The notes: a model not told the origin generated them from the sequence alone. A DNA stretch of 64,000 nt from Linyphia triangularis (GCA_963978545.1 OZ021732.1:31154123-31218122); one strand, 5' to 3'; positions 24,401 to 35,381 are shown, counted from the stretch's first letter. Translations and numbers: made by a program.

Positions 24401-27400
24401 TCGCTTTCACTCTCCCTGAAACTACTATCACTGTCATCTTGTAAATTGATTACAAATCGTTGAATCATCTCATCTCTCACGCCTTCTTTCACAAAGTCGG
24501 TCTCCTGCAATTTTTCTGAATGATCAACGCATTTCTTCCAGTCGTTCACAGTCACACGAAGCAAGGCCTCCTCCAGAAGAGTTCTTACATCTTTTATTTT
24601 AAAAGTTGTATTTTTCCTGGCTACTTCTCCCTTTACCTGAGCCCAAATAAGTTCAATTGGAATGTAGTGGCAGTAATAAGGAGGGAGTCTCACAACTTTG
24701 TGTCCCATTTTGGATGCAATCTCATCCAATTCATACCCTTTGTATCTATCTTTATTTTGTCTAACAATGAGCAACAGTTCAGCAACAGTATTTAGTGGAT
24801 TATGGACAATTTGCTTGGCTTGTAACCATGTCACAATGTCCGCTTTTCTTGTTTTAGTTGTTGGTATTTTTTCTTTTTGAGTTTAGTGGTAGATCGCATT
24901 GTCCATGACGATCACACTTGGCTCTTCTAGTCCTCTTAACATGTTCACAAACCATTCTTTAAATACTATACTGTTCATTTCTTGATGATAGTCACCCGAA
25001 CTTTTGGATTGGAACACAAGCTGTGCTCCATTAATGAATCCTTGATAAGCTGATCCGGCGTGGAAAATTATCAGCCGAAAACCTTTTCCCACAGGTACTT
25101 TAAGGGCCCCTTTTCTTGTGGAATCTTGCCATACATATTTTATGGAATGATTTTGATTAATCCAAGTTTCATCCAAGTACACAACTGGCCGAGTTGAAAT
25201 CTCCCTTCTTATGTTGTGCATTTTTCTTAAGAATATAATGCATGCAGCCACAATATCAGTCCTTTCCATAAGCAAACTGCATCCATTATTACACTTTCTG
25301 TAATGGAAAACAAGTTCCTTAAGAATAAGCCACACCAATTTTTTGCTACCCGAAAAATCTATTTTCTGCATTAAAACTTCTTTAATTTTGTGGCATGTAG
25401 GATACTCACCACGTTCATAAAATTCTTGAACTGTCCGACGCAATAAGTTTTTATTGAAATCGTCAAGATCCGTTACAGGTTTTGCTCGTGGAATGTTTTT
25501 CTTTGGAGATTCAAAAGATGGTTCTGCTTGCATTACAGCCACACTCCAGTCAGTTTCACCGCAAATCATCTGAATGGTACTGCGAGAGATGCCACACACA
25601 TCTGCCGTAGCTTTCTGAGTTTGTGAAAACAATTCCTTAATGGTTGCATCCGATCTAGAAGCAACCAACTCTTTTAAATAGCAATATACACTATAGACAA
25701 TTTCCTTGGACTGTTTCCTAACATCAGGACTCGACATCATAAAAATAAATGTTGAAAACTCTATACAAATTGAAATTAAATAAAAGAAAGCAAAGCAATG
25801 TGACTGAACACAAAAAGCACCAAAACTGAACTGGGGTGTAAAAAAAAAAAGTCCCCGCGCCAAGTGCGGGGGTGCTACCATGGTAAGGAACAAGGATAGA
25901 AAGGGGAGTTGCTGACCTTGAGGCTTCTATTTAAAAGAAACAGAGTATAATGTGTACAACAATGGGAACTGGTGCACATTAAATAGGTCGTGGCCTTAAT
26001 GTGCCCTCATTGGTGTGATGGAGTAGGAGATGCTGTATACATGTGTAAACACAATGACAATCATTATTTTGTCTAGCTATGCTTTTTTTTTTATTTAGCT
26101 AGTGGTAAAGTATAAAGCAAGTTTGAATACATCAAGAAACGAAAAAATAATAAAAAATTGAGTTGTAATATTAAAGAGTAGAACAAATAAAGAGAAAATA
26201 AACAATAAATAAAAAAAAATATGGTTTCCAAAACTAAAACAAATGTACAAAAAAACAACAACAACCCTTTAATTAATGCAATTAAACAACTTTGAAATTA
26301 TAAGGTGAAGTAGCTATATGGTCTAGTATTGAATACATCCATTTTAAGGAGCACATATCCTAGATTTTAACTTCACATCTAAAAGTTTCATTGTTATGTA
26401 AACTGAGTCTCGCTGAAAGTTCCATGGGTACGCAAGTACATGTTTTCCTTGCTTGCTAAAAAGTTCATTGCAACACAAGAACAGGCTCAAAATAGGTTCT
26501 TCTACACAAGCACAGGCCCTCTAAAAGGTTCATAGTTAAAATTTTTAATCTTTTCCCCTTTCAATACAAGTTCCTATTGCCCTTATGAGGAAGAAAGAAA
26601 ATCCCAGCTAATACACCTAACCTCCTCTTTTGAGAAACAAAAACGATTCCCCTTAAAAACAAAGTTTTTAGTTGCAAAGATCTGGCAGAAGTTTTTGGAA
26701 CTGATGGTGATGAGAGGTTGCTTATGCAATAAAATTAAAAAAAAAAATATTAAAAAAGCTTTTCACAATCGGACAAAATTAAAGTTTAAGTACAACTTAA
26801 ATTAAATTAGGGTAGGTTGGGGTAAAATGGGTAGTCAAAATATATTCCTTAAAATTTTAGAAGTTTCTAATATATTCATAGTTTTTAAAATTGCATATGG
26901 TAGTATGATGTCTAAACTTTATTTCACCACTTTATTTATGTTTCAATAATTTGTTTTTTATGAATGCCAACAGTAAAAATACTCGTGTACAGTTTCATGG
27001 CATATGTTGTCTACTTAAAACATCTATCTATAGCTCAGAATTTTTAATGAAATTACATTCCACTGACTTGAATGTGTTTATTGAGCATTTTTATTGCTTA
27101 TTCAAATTGCAGGTAAAATCAGTTTTTTGTTTTAAATCTAAATTTTGTTAATGGAATAAAATGGATATAGTGTTAGGCTTAACATATGTAGGTATTTTTA
27201 AGGTGATAATGTAAAGTTTTTCTGAAAAAAAGTCTTATTTCTTAAAAATTAGAATAAAAATATATTTAAAAGTGCCACACTAAAACACTTTTATAATATT
27301 TAAAGCTTTAAAAAAAAATTAAGATGGGTAATTAAAAATCCTTCATGGAAGGGATCAGGAATCTCTCAACTGGACAATGGCATATTATCACTATTCAAAG

Positions 27401-30400
27401 GAGGACCCACCTGATAACTGTGCGGTTAAAGCTCTGGCCTCGCATTCCAAAGGTGCCAGGTTTAAATCCCGGGTTAAGCATGGATGTTCGTAGTGGTTCG
27501 GAATCCAAGTTAAGCTATAAGGTCCTCCCCCCCCTGATTAGCCGTCATTATGCATAAAAATAGGTTGTTCAGCCGTATAAACATTTTGTCTAACTAAGCA
27601 ATTTTGCCTGCTATATTTCCAATGAAATGTAATTGAGTCTTCTTTATGTAATACTAGCTGAATACCCTTGCTGCGCTACGAAATTTTACCATTAGCATTT
27701 TAGCGATCAAAAGACATTCATGTATTCTACACTTCAGACATTTGCACCCATTTCGATCCCGACAAATTGATTTATCAAAATAGGAACTTTCCTTTGTTGA
27801 CAATTTTAACAAAATTTATAATTGTGAATAGTATATTGGAAAGAGACATTTGAATATCCCTCGTTTAGAACGTTTAATTCCCTTCGGACCCTTTTTATTT
27901 ACGCAATCGAGATTGCAATAGTTTATTGTGTTTATGATTGCTCTTAGTTCTAAATTTCGAAGTAGTAGCTGTATTGGAATTGAGACATTAAAATAATCCT
28001 TGTATAGTTTCAATGTTGCGTCGACTTTTCATCCCTTAAAAATTCATTAATCGATATTGGAATAACTTATTTTTTTTTAACATTTTTCTTATGACTACAT
28101 TGGAAGAGGAACATTCGGATATCCCTCGTTTGGAACATTTAACCCTTTTCGACTCCTTAAAGTTGGTTAATCGAGAACGGAATAGCTTACTTTTCCTATG
28201 TTTATCTTTTTTGACATTTGTACCAAGTTTCAAAGTTGTGACCAAATGGGAAGTGGGACATTCGAATATCCCTCGTTTGGAACGTTTAACGCCTTTTCCA
28301 ACCCTTAAGTGGTTTAATCGAGATCGGAATGGCTTACTTTTCTATGTTTATCTTGATTGACATTCATACCAATTTTCAGAGTTGTGACGAAATAGGAAGT
28401 AGAACATTCGAATATCCCTCGTTTGGAACATTTAACCCTTTTTTGATCCCTAAACGTGGATTAACCGAGATCGGAATAGCTTGCTTATTCTATGTTTGTC
28501 TTTGTTGACATTTGCACCAATTTTCAGAATTATGACTACATGGGGAGTGCGAAATTCGAGTTTGGAACGTTTAACCCCTTTTCCACTCCTTAAAGTGGAT
28601 TAATCAAGCTCGGAATAGCTTAATTTTTCTATGTTTGTCTTTGGTGATATTTGTACAAATTTTTAGGGTTGTGACCATATGGGAAGTGGTACATTCGAAT
28701 ATCCCTCGTTTAGAACGTTTAATCACTTTTCCACCCCTTAAAATGGGTTAACCGAGATCGGAATAGCATGCTTTTTCTATGTTTACCATTGTTAGTATTC
28801 ATACCAATTTTCAAAATTTGGACCATGTCGGAAGTGGGACATTCGAATATTCCTTGTTTGGAACGTTTAACCCCTTTTCCACCCCTTAAAGTGGGTTAAT
28901 CAAGATCGGAATAGCTTACTTTTTCTACATTTGTCTTATTGATATTCGCACCAGTTTTCGTAGTTGTGACCATATGGGAAGTGGGATATTCGAGTTTAGA
29001 ACGTTTAACCCCTTTTCCACCCCTTAAAGTGGGTTAATCGAGATCGAAATAGCATGCTTTTTCTATGTTTACCATTGTTGGTATTTGTGCCAATTTTCAA
29101 AATTGTGATCATGTCAGAAGTGGGACATTCGAATATTCCTCGTTTGGAACGTTTAACTCCTTTTTCCACCCTATAAAGTGGGTTAATCGAGATCGGAATA
29201 GCTTACTTTTTCTACGTTTCTCTTTATTGATATTCGCACAAGTTTTCAGAGTTGTGACAATATGGGAAATACGACATTCGAATATACCTAGTTTGGAAAG
29301 TTTAACCCCTTTTTGACCTCTTAAAGTTGGTTAATTGAGATCGAAATAGCTTAATTTTTCTATGTTTACCATTGGTGACATTTGTACCAATTTTTAGAGT
29401 TGTGACCATACGGGAAGTGGTACATTCGAATATTCCTCGTTTGGAACGTTTAACCCCTTTTCGAGCCCTTAAAGTGGGTTAATCGAGATCGGAATAGCTT
29501 ACTTTTTCTATGCTTACTATTGTTAATATTTGTACCAATTTTTAGAGTTGTGACTAAATGGGAAGTGGGATATTCGAATGTCCCTCGTTTTGAACGTTTA
29601 ACCCCTTTTCGACCCCTTAAAATGGGTTAATCGAGATCGGAATAGCTTACTTTTTCTATTTTTACAATTGTTGATATTTGTGCCGATTTTCAGAGTTGTG
29701 ACTATGTGGGAAGTGGGAGAATTAGTGATAAGTGAGTGAGTGAGTGAGTCAGTGAATGAGTGAGTGAGGGCTTTGCCTTATATATATAGAGATATTCAAG
29801 TCTTACAATAATATGTTTAAAAAATTCAAAATTCAAATATAAACGTGTCCAAACTAAAGCTGACAAAGTTTTAATTAATGAAGATGTCATAATGAGGTTA
29901 AAAAGTGAATTTGAAAACTAGAACACTAAAAAAGTTAAAACCATTAAGAATAGAAAGTCAAACGAAATTTATAGTACATCATAAGGCATTAGCCTAAAAA
30001 TAAAGAACAATGAAAATGGACCAACATATCTAGCGTGCATGAGTGAAAGTAGAGTATTTAGGAAAAAAAAAAGAAGCAAGAATTGGTTGGAAAAATTATG
30101 GCCATCAAAAAAGGTTCATATAACATAAAATTTAAAAAAAAATCTAAGATTGACAAGATTTATGTTTAGGCTCATAGACGTCCATTGAAAATAGCCAGAC
30201 AACAGAAATTTAAAATGAATCAGCATTCAACAATAAAAGGCATATTTTTGCTAGATTTTGAATATTAATAATAATAGTATTTTGCAGTCATTACGTGTAA
30301 TATGGAGAAGAATGTGAATTAAGTGTAAATGTAAACAAAAAATATACGAGTTGCATGTATTAACAAATTTCATACAAAAACAAGAGTTTTAAATGATTTT

Positions 30401-33400
30401 ATGGCTTATATTATTTTTCATAATTCATTAGGCTTGTGCTTTCTTTTGGTTTATTATTTACCTATGGTTTATAATTTATGCTATGGTTTTCATTGTTAAA
30501 CTATGGCAGAGTTCATCCTAGGCATTTTTCGAGGGGCGGCGTGCCCTGCCTGCCCTTTTTCTAAAAAAATAGCGCCCTTCTTGCCCTTTTTCTATAAAAA
30601 ATAGCGCCCTTCCTGCCCTTTTTCAGAAAAAATTTCATCCTGAAAGAATTAAAAAAACTTTCGTTTTTTCCCCTCCCAACAGTACGCAATATGTGGATCA
30701 CCCCTACTGAAATAGGCTGTCACGCATGCACATTCATGTTCAAACGCGCAAGGACTGAAACCATTGAGTAGATGTCTATATAACGTGCTTCATTAGTAGG
30801 TGGATTGTAGGGCGGCGTCTTACAATTTCCCAAGTGCACATTAGTAAACTCCGGTGGCCATTTCGTACGTGTTATGATTAAGTGTATTTCGCTGGATTTT
30901 TATCTTCTGCCTCCTTCAAAATAGTGAAGAAAGGAATTTGAAAGACTTGAATAACTTAGTATCAAACAACTATCAAATGTTTACACTAAGAATTTAAAAA
31001 GAATATTTCCGTTTGGACACGCGTAATCGCGATGTCCTCCTGTTAAATTTAGGGGGTGTTTTTGGTAATTTGCCTGTTACCAATTAATTTCTAAACATCC
31101 GTTTCATATTTAAAATTGAACATAACAGGAATGCAACCAAAATCCCAGATTATTTTCGATTTAAAAAAAAATAAAACTTCTATTATAGCTTACATAATAG
31201 CGGCATGCACGGCAAAAAAAATTGCCGTTTTGACGCTAAATTTGATCCGATTTTGAAAATAAAAAATTCAAAAATTTCGGGACATAGTCCAAGTTCTTTA
31301 GTCGGAATACTCCTTGTGATATCCCACAATGAATAATGTTAAATTTAGAGAAACTCTATTCTCTATCTGACAATAGCAAAACTAAGAGATGCAGTTTAAG
31401 GTTGATTCATTCAAACTTTAGAAAATTTTGAAGGAATGAAAAGTTCTTATCTTAACACATTTTCATTATGCTAAAACATTATTATCTTAATTTTACTGTA
31501 TTATAAATTGATAATTTTATAAAAATTACTATTTGATGAAAATGTTTCTGTGTATATTGCACTTTCAATTTTAATAATTTTCTTAGTCTCATTCCAGCAG
31601 AATTAGGACTGAAGCATTTTATTAGTATTTTTATATCTTTTAAGTTTCTGAGCGAGTTTTTGATTAACAGATTTTTGCATTATAATTTTTTTCCCCAGAA
31701 TATTGAAAATTATTTATCGTGGTAGAAAAGTATAACAATATTGAAATTGTGGCAGAAAATGCGTATTTCTGCAATTTACCATAAAAGTGCCCTCGTAAAC
31801 AGGAAGTGCCCTTTTTCATTTCTAGGATGAACTCTGCTATAGTATAACCATTTATTTTCACCTGTAAAATGGGTATAGTAACGTATACCTATAAAATGTT
31901 TTCTCACAAACATATTTATGTAACATAATAATTAAAAATTGTGTATTCTTATTCCCAAGTTGTGCAATGTAAAGAAAAACCAAAATAAAAATTGAATTGT
32001 TAAACATTTACATGAAAGTTTTAGCTGAACATAAAAAAACAGTGATTTGTATACCCATTTTACTCCACCCTATCCTATTGGAAGTTAATTTCTATAGCTG
32101 GAAAGAATCCCATGCACACAGATTCTTTGTTTGCAAAGCACTCATCTTAAATTTACAATAATTTATGTGAGTATCAACATTTTTATTTTTAGTTAGTTAC
32201 AATAGTATATGCAACATATATTTTAAGGAAATTGAATAGAAGAAGTTATTTTCTTAAACCTTTTGTGCATTTTATTAAAAAATATTTTTCACCTTTTTAG
32301 TACATTCATTCAACTTTCTACTTAATAGAATCTGAAATTGCAACTCAATTGTTTTATTAAACTTTTTAAAGAAATTTGAATATTAAAGCTAGTATAATTA
32401 AAATAATATATTTGAGAAACTTTAGAATCATACCCAAGATTGCTCGGAGATGTCCTTCAAGAGTTTGTAGGATAACAGATTTTATGTGATCAACTTCTTT
32501 CCCGAGAAATTGTTCTGCAGCAGTCGCAAGAAATTCTTTCTCTGTCATAACCTTGCACTGTGCCACCCCTGTCACAGTTAAAGGCACACCTTGGGCAGTC
32601 TCTACATGTTCACAACGGGGAGAAAGTGTCATTACCTCTAAAGAAAGCCTGAAACACAAAGATAGGAGTTATCAATATAAAGGATGAATTTTAAAGCCAG
32701 TAAAATAAAAATAAAACCTATATTATAATGGATTTTTCCCTTTTCGAATTTAAAAACATTTTCAATAATTAATGATAATTCTAAATCAGTTGTTTTAATT
32801 GCAGTATTTTTTTTATTTTTTATTCTGCTCTCTGGCAGCAGCTATTCATTTATCTACTAATATAGGTATCTAAAATATAGGTAGCTGAAAACATTTTGAT
32901 ACAGTATTTTGACAAGCAACACAATATTTTCTTTCAGTAAAATATTACTGGGTTTCTGATACGATAAAGACAAAACACTTATAGAGTCTGAGGCACTGTT
33001 GGTGCAGTATTTATGATACAGATCTATGCAAAATAATGAAAGACTATAACTTTTGGCAGTGGTTTTCATTGGTTATTGGATATATTTTGACTAATAAAAG
33101 TTAGAATATCATCAGATCAATACTTGTTTACTTCAATTTTATGTCATATTGGTCAACTATTAGCCTGTAGGCAATTACTAGAAGATCACCTATAAAACTC
33201 TTAAAATTTTTTTTTATGAAAAAACAAAAAGTTCTTAGAAGACTCTAGATAAAGCAACAGATTTTTATTTTAAATAGATAAGAATATATTTTACCTTTGA
33301 ACATCAGTAACCATCCACCATGCCCAAGCCCAGCCACCTACAACCATCTTTTTACCAGCATTTCCACAGCAACCTCCTAAAAGGAAAAAAAATTGGCTAA

Positions 33401-34592
33401 GAGCTTTTTTTTATAATAAAAAATGAGTTTTAGATTTCTTTTAACAGGGATGAGAGTGACCAGAGAGTAAAAAGGAGGAAATCCAAAAATGCGTTCAAAA
33501 AGTTCACAAAAGGAATACACAAAAATTGAACAAAAAAGTATGCAGGAAGGATGATTTAATAATCTTAAAGATACAATGAAATTTCTAATACTATATAAAA
33601 ATTAAATTCCAAATATTAGGAGTTTCTGAAGTAATCTGTGAGGAAAGGGGAGCTAAGGGGGAAAATCTTTTGTTTAGACATGAGGAAAAGTATACTTTTT
33701 GAAGGAAAAACTGATTCAGATCAGAAAAATGAGGATCCTCGAATCAGGAAAATGTTTCATAAAAAACAAAAAAGGAGGAAATCCTCCAAAAGGAGAAAAT
33801 TCCCATCCCTGTTTTAATTACATATTCTAAAGACTGCAAATGGAAATATGCATGAATAATTTTAATGAATAATGGCTTTGAACTTTTCATTAAATTAGCA
33901 GGTGCTTTGGTTATCTCAAAAACTAACAACCAAGCTAATTTTTTGTTGGTCATTGTTCATCAATACTTTACCTTCAATAGGTACTATAATGAGATATTTT
34001 CTCAGTTTTTTTACTATCTTTGTTTTTACTTTTATTAATGCAATGTACTTTAAAAATGATCGCTACCATTTCATAGTACAAGATACAGTTTAGATTATAG
34101 TGCAAAGATAAATTATAATTTTTAAAACAATTACAGACAAGTAATTACAATATATTTAAAATATTATTTGGTAAAAGGTTTTCCAATTTTCCATTTTTTT
34201 TCATGTATTGTCTAAATTAAATTTTTAGAATACAGAGGTTACAAGAAATGTATGTGTTTCAATCATCAAATTCAAGTTTACCCAAACATCAAAAGAACAT
34301 TTGTGCGTTTCAACAATACAAAAGAATAAGTTAGTACGAAATATCATGTTAATTTCAACTATAACTCTTTTCTATAAGCGTAAATTATAGTTTGTAGTAC
34401 ATTTAGAAAAAAATAACTAGCGACATATGCTTGTGAATGTCTTTACAGCTTTATTTTTATAGAAGTCAATATTACTCGGTACTTTTTTTTCATTAAACTT
34501 GAAATAAATATTTACAAAATAAATTCAAATTTAGAGAACTTACCAGATACAATAAGTGCCTCATTAGGGCCCACTGTTTGTACGTTTCCCAT
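18417..34592 (-). CDS. FLOT2: Flotillin-2, complete, nine coding exons (gene span)
   Basis: Spliced CDS of 1278 nt, 425 aa; human FLOT2 is 428 aa. Exons in transcript order: 34592-34544, 33376-33295, 32648-32434, 22957-22725, 22138-22019, 21933-21719, 21309-21126, 19701-19555, 18449-18417. All introns are GT-AG and the phases close exactly. Flotillins are membrane scaffold proteins on the cytoplasmic face of plasma membrane and endosomes, hetero-oligomerising with flotillin-1. The N-terminal SPFH/PHB domain fills roughly residues 1-190, followed by the Ala/Glu-rich coiled-coil flotillin repeats (190-365) and an oligomerising C-terminus. It starts MGN, so Gly2 can be myristoylated. Cys19 and Cys20, palmitoylated in mammals, are kept, but the residue at position 4 is Val rather than Cys. 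Intron 3 is 9.5 kb and packed with TEs. Confidence 0.95.
19555..19701 (-). CDS. FLOT2: FLOT2 exon 8
   Basis: Forty-nine codons: IAAEISAPLAKTEDIILIGG, then VSSEVTKLVSQIPPSVQALT and GVDISK. Matches the C-terminal oligomerisation region of flotillin-2. Phase 0 at both ends. Confidence 0.94.
19840..19990 (+). repeat. Diverged dispersed repeat, copy 1 (FLOT2 intron 7)
   Basis: Shares an ordered series of words with 34955-35145, including CATTTAATAACTGAAA against CATTTAATTACTGAAA, and AAGATTGATGATG against AAGGTTGACGAGG. Roughly three quarters of positions agree over about 47 bases. Unknown class. Confidence 0.4.
21126..21309 (-). CDS. FLOT2: FLOT2 exon 7, EA-rich repeats
   Basis: Codes for TMDVARAESEKIKLLGLAEA, the KSEAEGMRMKAAAYKQYGDA block and VLDALPK. 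The AAAYKQYGDAA stretch is a flotillin signature. Phase 2 in, phase 0 out. Confidence 0.95.
21719..21933 (-). CDS. FLOT2: FLOT2 exon 6, flotillin repeats
   Basis: Starts KAEAQLAYELQAAKMKQKIR, continues EEIEIDVVERRKQIAIEEKE and ends PAEAEAYRVELIAQGK. Long charged helix typical of the flotillin coiled coil. Acceptor TCTAG, donor GTAATT. Confidence 0.95.
22019..22138 (-). CDS. FLOT2: FLOT2 exon 5, flotillin repeats
   Basis: Forty codons, phase 0 at both ends: EAECEKAAMDVKYGANTKVE, then LYQLQKSNFEAEVNTK. Charged coiled-coil region. The next intron is only 85 nt. Confidence 0.93.
22725..22957 (-). CDS. FLOT2: FLOT2 exon 4, SPFH domain and start of repeats
   Basis: Codes for TLSVEEVYRDRDQFASLVRE, then VGRMGIEILSFTIKDVFDKV and KRDADVGVAQANRDAGIR. 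This is the most conserved block of the gene. Donor AGG|GTAAGT. Confidence 0.95.
23198..23278 (+). mobile_element. SINE family C, 5' half (split by a transposon)
   Basis: tRNA-like head GGCTCCAGTGACCACGCTG and a degenerate B box (GGTTTGGTTCTAG), related to the intact copy at 46797. It is cut off at 23278 by the Tc1/mariner element, and its tail resumes at 25948. Confidence 0.75.
23281..25945 (-). mobile_element. Tc1/mariner-type transposon with DD82E spacing, nearly intact
   Basis: The terminal inverted repeats begin CTTTGTTTCTTTTAAATAGA (left) and CTCTGTTTCTTTTAAATAGA (right, read inward). The outer 33 bp (23281-23313 and 25913-25945) differ at one position, and weaker similarity continues to about 75 bp. 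TA duplications flank it (23279-23280 and 25946-25947). It carries one transposase ORF on the minus strand with a single stop (24388-25740). It sits inside a SINE within FLOT2 intron 3. The near-identical TIRs suggest a recent arrival. Confidence 0.92.
24388..25740 (-). pseudogene. Tc1/mariner-superfamily transposase, one nonsense codon
   Basis: Reads as one frame of 450 codons from MMSSPDVRKQ, interrupted only by TAA at 24883-24885; the ORF is also open upstream to 25893. The N-terminus has a helix-turn-helix type region (VCGISRSTIQMIC). The catalytic core shows VVYLDETWINQN (first Asp), VIVMDNAIYH (second Asp) and, beyond the stop, HYIPIELIWAQVKGEV (Glu). By my count 82 residues separate the second Asp from the Glu. 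That equals the spacing I recall for the DD82E (Sailor) group of IS630-Tc1-mariner transposases; classic Tc1 has 34. The stop follows directly after the second catalytic Asp motif, so this copy cannot make the full enzyme without readthrough. Confidence 0.88.
25948..26045 (+). mobile_element. SINE family C, 3' half (split by a transposon)
   Basis: Contains AACTGGTGCACATTAAATAG and GTCGTGGCCTTAATGTGCCC, which align with the body of the intact family C copy at 46797-46990. It directly continues the 5' half that ends at 23278. Confidence 0.75.
26401..26540 (-). repeat. Fragment related to the Helitron GC-rich array
   Basis: Words such as CTCGCTGAAAGTTCCATG, GCTAAAAAGTTCATTGC and AAAAGGTTCATAG resemble the roughly 43-bp units in the Helitrons at 45600-45790 and 55860-55990. 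No element ends are visible. Confidence 0.35.
27404..27580 (+). mobile_element. tRNA-derived SINE, family B, copy 1
   Basis: tRNA-like head (ACTGTGCGGTTAAAGCTCTG, B box GGTTTAAATCC) followed by AAGCATGGATGTTCGTAGTG and GATTAGCCGTCAT. Copy 2 is at 48871-49050. No clear target duplication was found here. Confidence 0.75.
27654..29792 (-). mobile_element. Non-autonomous Helitron with a 150-bp minisatellite
   Basis: Read on the minus strand it begins TCTCTATATATATAAGGC (29792 downward, preceded by A) and ends ...GGGTATTCAGCTAG (27654) followed by T. These are the TC start and CTRR end of Helitrons inserted between A and T. The CTAG end sequence is shared with the Helitrons at 39843 and 45535. 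The interior is a tandem array plus a short (TGAG)n tract near 29730-29770. Confidence 0.82.
27860..29700. repeat. Minisatellite, unit about 150 bp, about 12 copies
   Basis: The word GAACGTTTAACC (or a one-base variant) recurs near 27868, 28131, 28279, 28426, 28566, 28717, 28860, 28999, 29148, 29297, 29447 and 29597. Each unit also carries TTCGAATATCCCTCGTTTGG and TTAATCGAGATCGGAATAGC. Short ORFs across it (for example 28091-28360) are by-products of the array. Confidence 0.88.
30513..31832. mobile_element. Non-autonomous TIR element, CAGAGTTCATCCTAG ends
   Basis: Perfect 15-bp inverted repeats CAGAGTTCATCCTAG occur at the two ends (about 30513 and 31832). The flanks are CTATGG on the left and CTATAG on the right, read as a 6-bp duplication with one change. 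Because CTATAG is palindromic, it could instead be an extension of the TIR. Near the left end are about three 36-bp repeats containing GCGCCCTTCCTGCCC. No transposase. Confidence 0.7.
32434..32648 (-). CDS. FLOT2: FLOT2 exon 3, SPFH domain
   Basis: Codes from LSLEVMTLSPRCEHVETAQG through VTGVAQCKVMTEKEFL to LQTLEGHLRAILG, the conserved core of the flotillin SPFH domain. Acceptor TGTTTCAG, donor GTATGA. The phase (1 base) fits exon 4 beginning GT to make Gly. Confidence 0.95.
33295..33376 (-). CDS. FLOT2: FLOT2 exon 2
   Basis: Codes for GGCCGNAGKKMVVGGWAWAW and then WMVTDVQ. It contains the paired Cys19/Cys20 and the conserved GGWAWAWW membrane-associating motif. Acceptor CCTTTTAG, donor GTAAAA. 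Confidence 0.93.
34544..34592 (-). CDS. FLOT2: FLOT2 exon 1 (residues 1-16 plus one base)
   Basis: Codes for MGNVQTVGPNEALIVS and ends G|GTAAGT. The start ATG follows ...GTGAATA and an upstream acceptor-like TTATTAACTTAG, so a 5' UTR intron is plausible. Position 4, Cys in mammals, is Val. Confidence 0.93.
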
Positions 34593-34954
34593 TATTCACG
34601 GGGTTTCTCAACTAAGTTAATAAGGTAACATCATCTACGGGAAGGAAAACTTTTCATAGTAAAATCACAGGCCAATGTAAGCAACAAATATATTACAGTT
34701 TTGCTTGATTAAACGATTCGGTATTGTGATAAATGAGATAAATTTTAATGTATCATGTTGACCGGCTTTCTTTAGAGAAAAAAAAAATAAACAATCGCTT
34801 GTCAGGCAGCAATTACAGTTGCAGTTAGATATTGTTTACTCTCTAAACTTTGTTTTCAACGTCAGAGACTACTGCTCTTTATTAACTGCGAACTGGTAAT
34901 ACGTTCCCAATAAATTCACTTTGGAGAATGTTGCACCAATCATTCAAATACCGG

Positions 34955-35145
34955 CGGGTGGTCATACAATTACAAAGGCCGCATTTACAGAGGTTTCTAT
35001 TGCCTTACGTCAGTCTAATTAGCTTTTACTTAAATTTTGTTATACAGATAACAAGCTTAATTCAAACATGTTCAGTTTTGTGGCATTTAATTACTGAAAC
35101 CTTCCCCTATTAAGGTTGACGAGGCAAAATCTTCGATGGTCTAAT
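34955..35145 (+). repeat. Diverged dispersed repeat, copy 2
   Basis: Counterpart of 19840-19990 (see that entry), lying just upstream of flotillin-2. Shares AAAGGCYGC..T.TACA and CATTTAATTACTGAAA. Confidence 0.4.
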
Positions 35146-35148
35146 TAA

Positions 35149-35381
35149 CCCACTTGCACTCATACAGCAGAGCTGAATCTTGGCAGATATACCAGCTGTA
35201 AAAGACAATGTACTCAATCAAGTTTTGGGGCAAAAAAAAGTTAGTAAACAGGTCAAAATGAATGTTTTGTTCGTAGTGGTCAACCACTATGAAAACTTGA
35301 TTTGAGTACAAAAAGTAGGAATTTCATATAAAAATTTGGAATCATTTAAAGGATTTATATTAAAATTTTTGTTTCTATGGG
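35149..35381. mobile_element. Possible TTAA MITE with internal inverted repeat
   Basis: TTAA at 35145-35148 and 35382-35385 encloses 233 bp that starts CCCACTTGCACTC and ends in GGG. Only CCCA/TGGG is clearly inverted at the ends. Inside, GTACTCAATCAAGTTTT near 35210 is inverted near 35290-35310. The resemblance of its left end to the MITE at 44972 (CCCTTTGCACTC) supports the call weakly. Confidence 0.3.

Larger units (their letters stand above)
26810..32074. mobile_element. Large TIR element hosting several later insertions
   Basis: Inverted repeats of about 26 bp sit at 26808-26833 and 32051-32076 and share TAAAATGGGTA next to a TAGGxTAGG start; the two arms differ at a few positions. A TA at each edge may be the target duplication. 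Inside lie a family B SINE (27404), a Helitron (27654-29792) and a CAG-type TIR element (30513-31832). Without these the element is about 1.6 kb and non-coding. The class is unknown. Confidence 0.55.

Noticed and set aside
28036..29316. Several ORFs of 65-89 codons across the 150-bp array
   Set aside because: They repeat with the array on both strands and have no start or stop conservation.
27860..29700. Regular array that could be mistaken for a CRISPR
   Set aside because: Units are about 150 bp with no constant repeat and unique spacer structure, and the array sits between Helitron ends in an animal intron.
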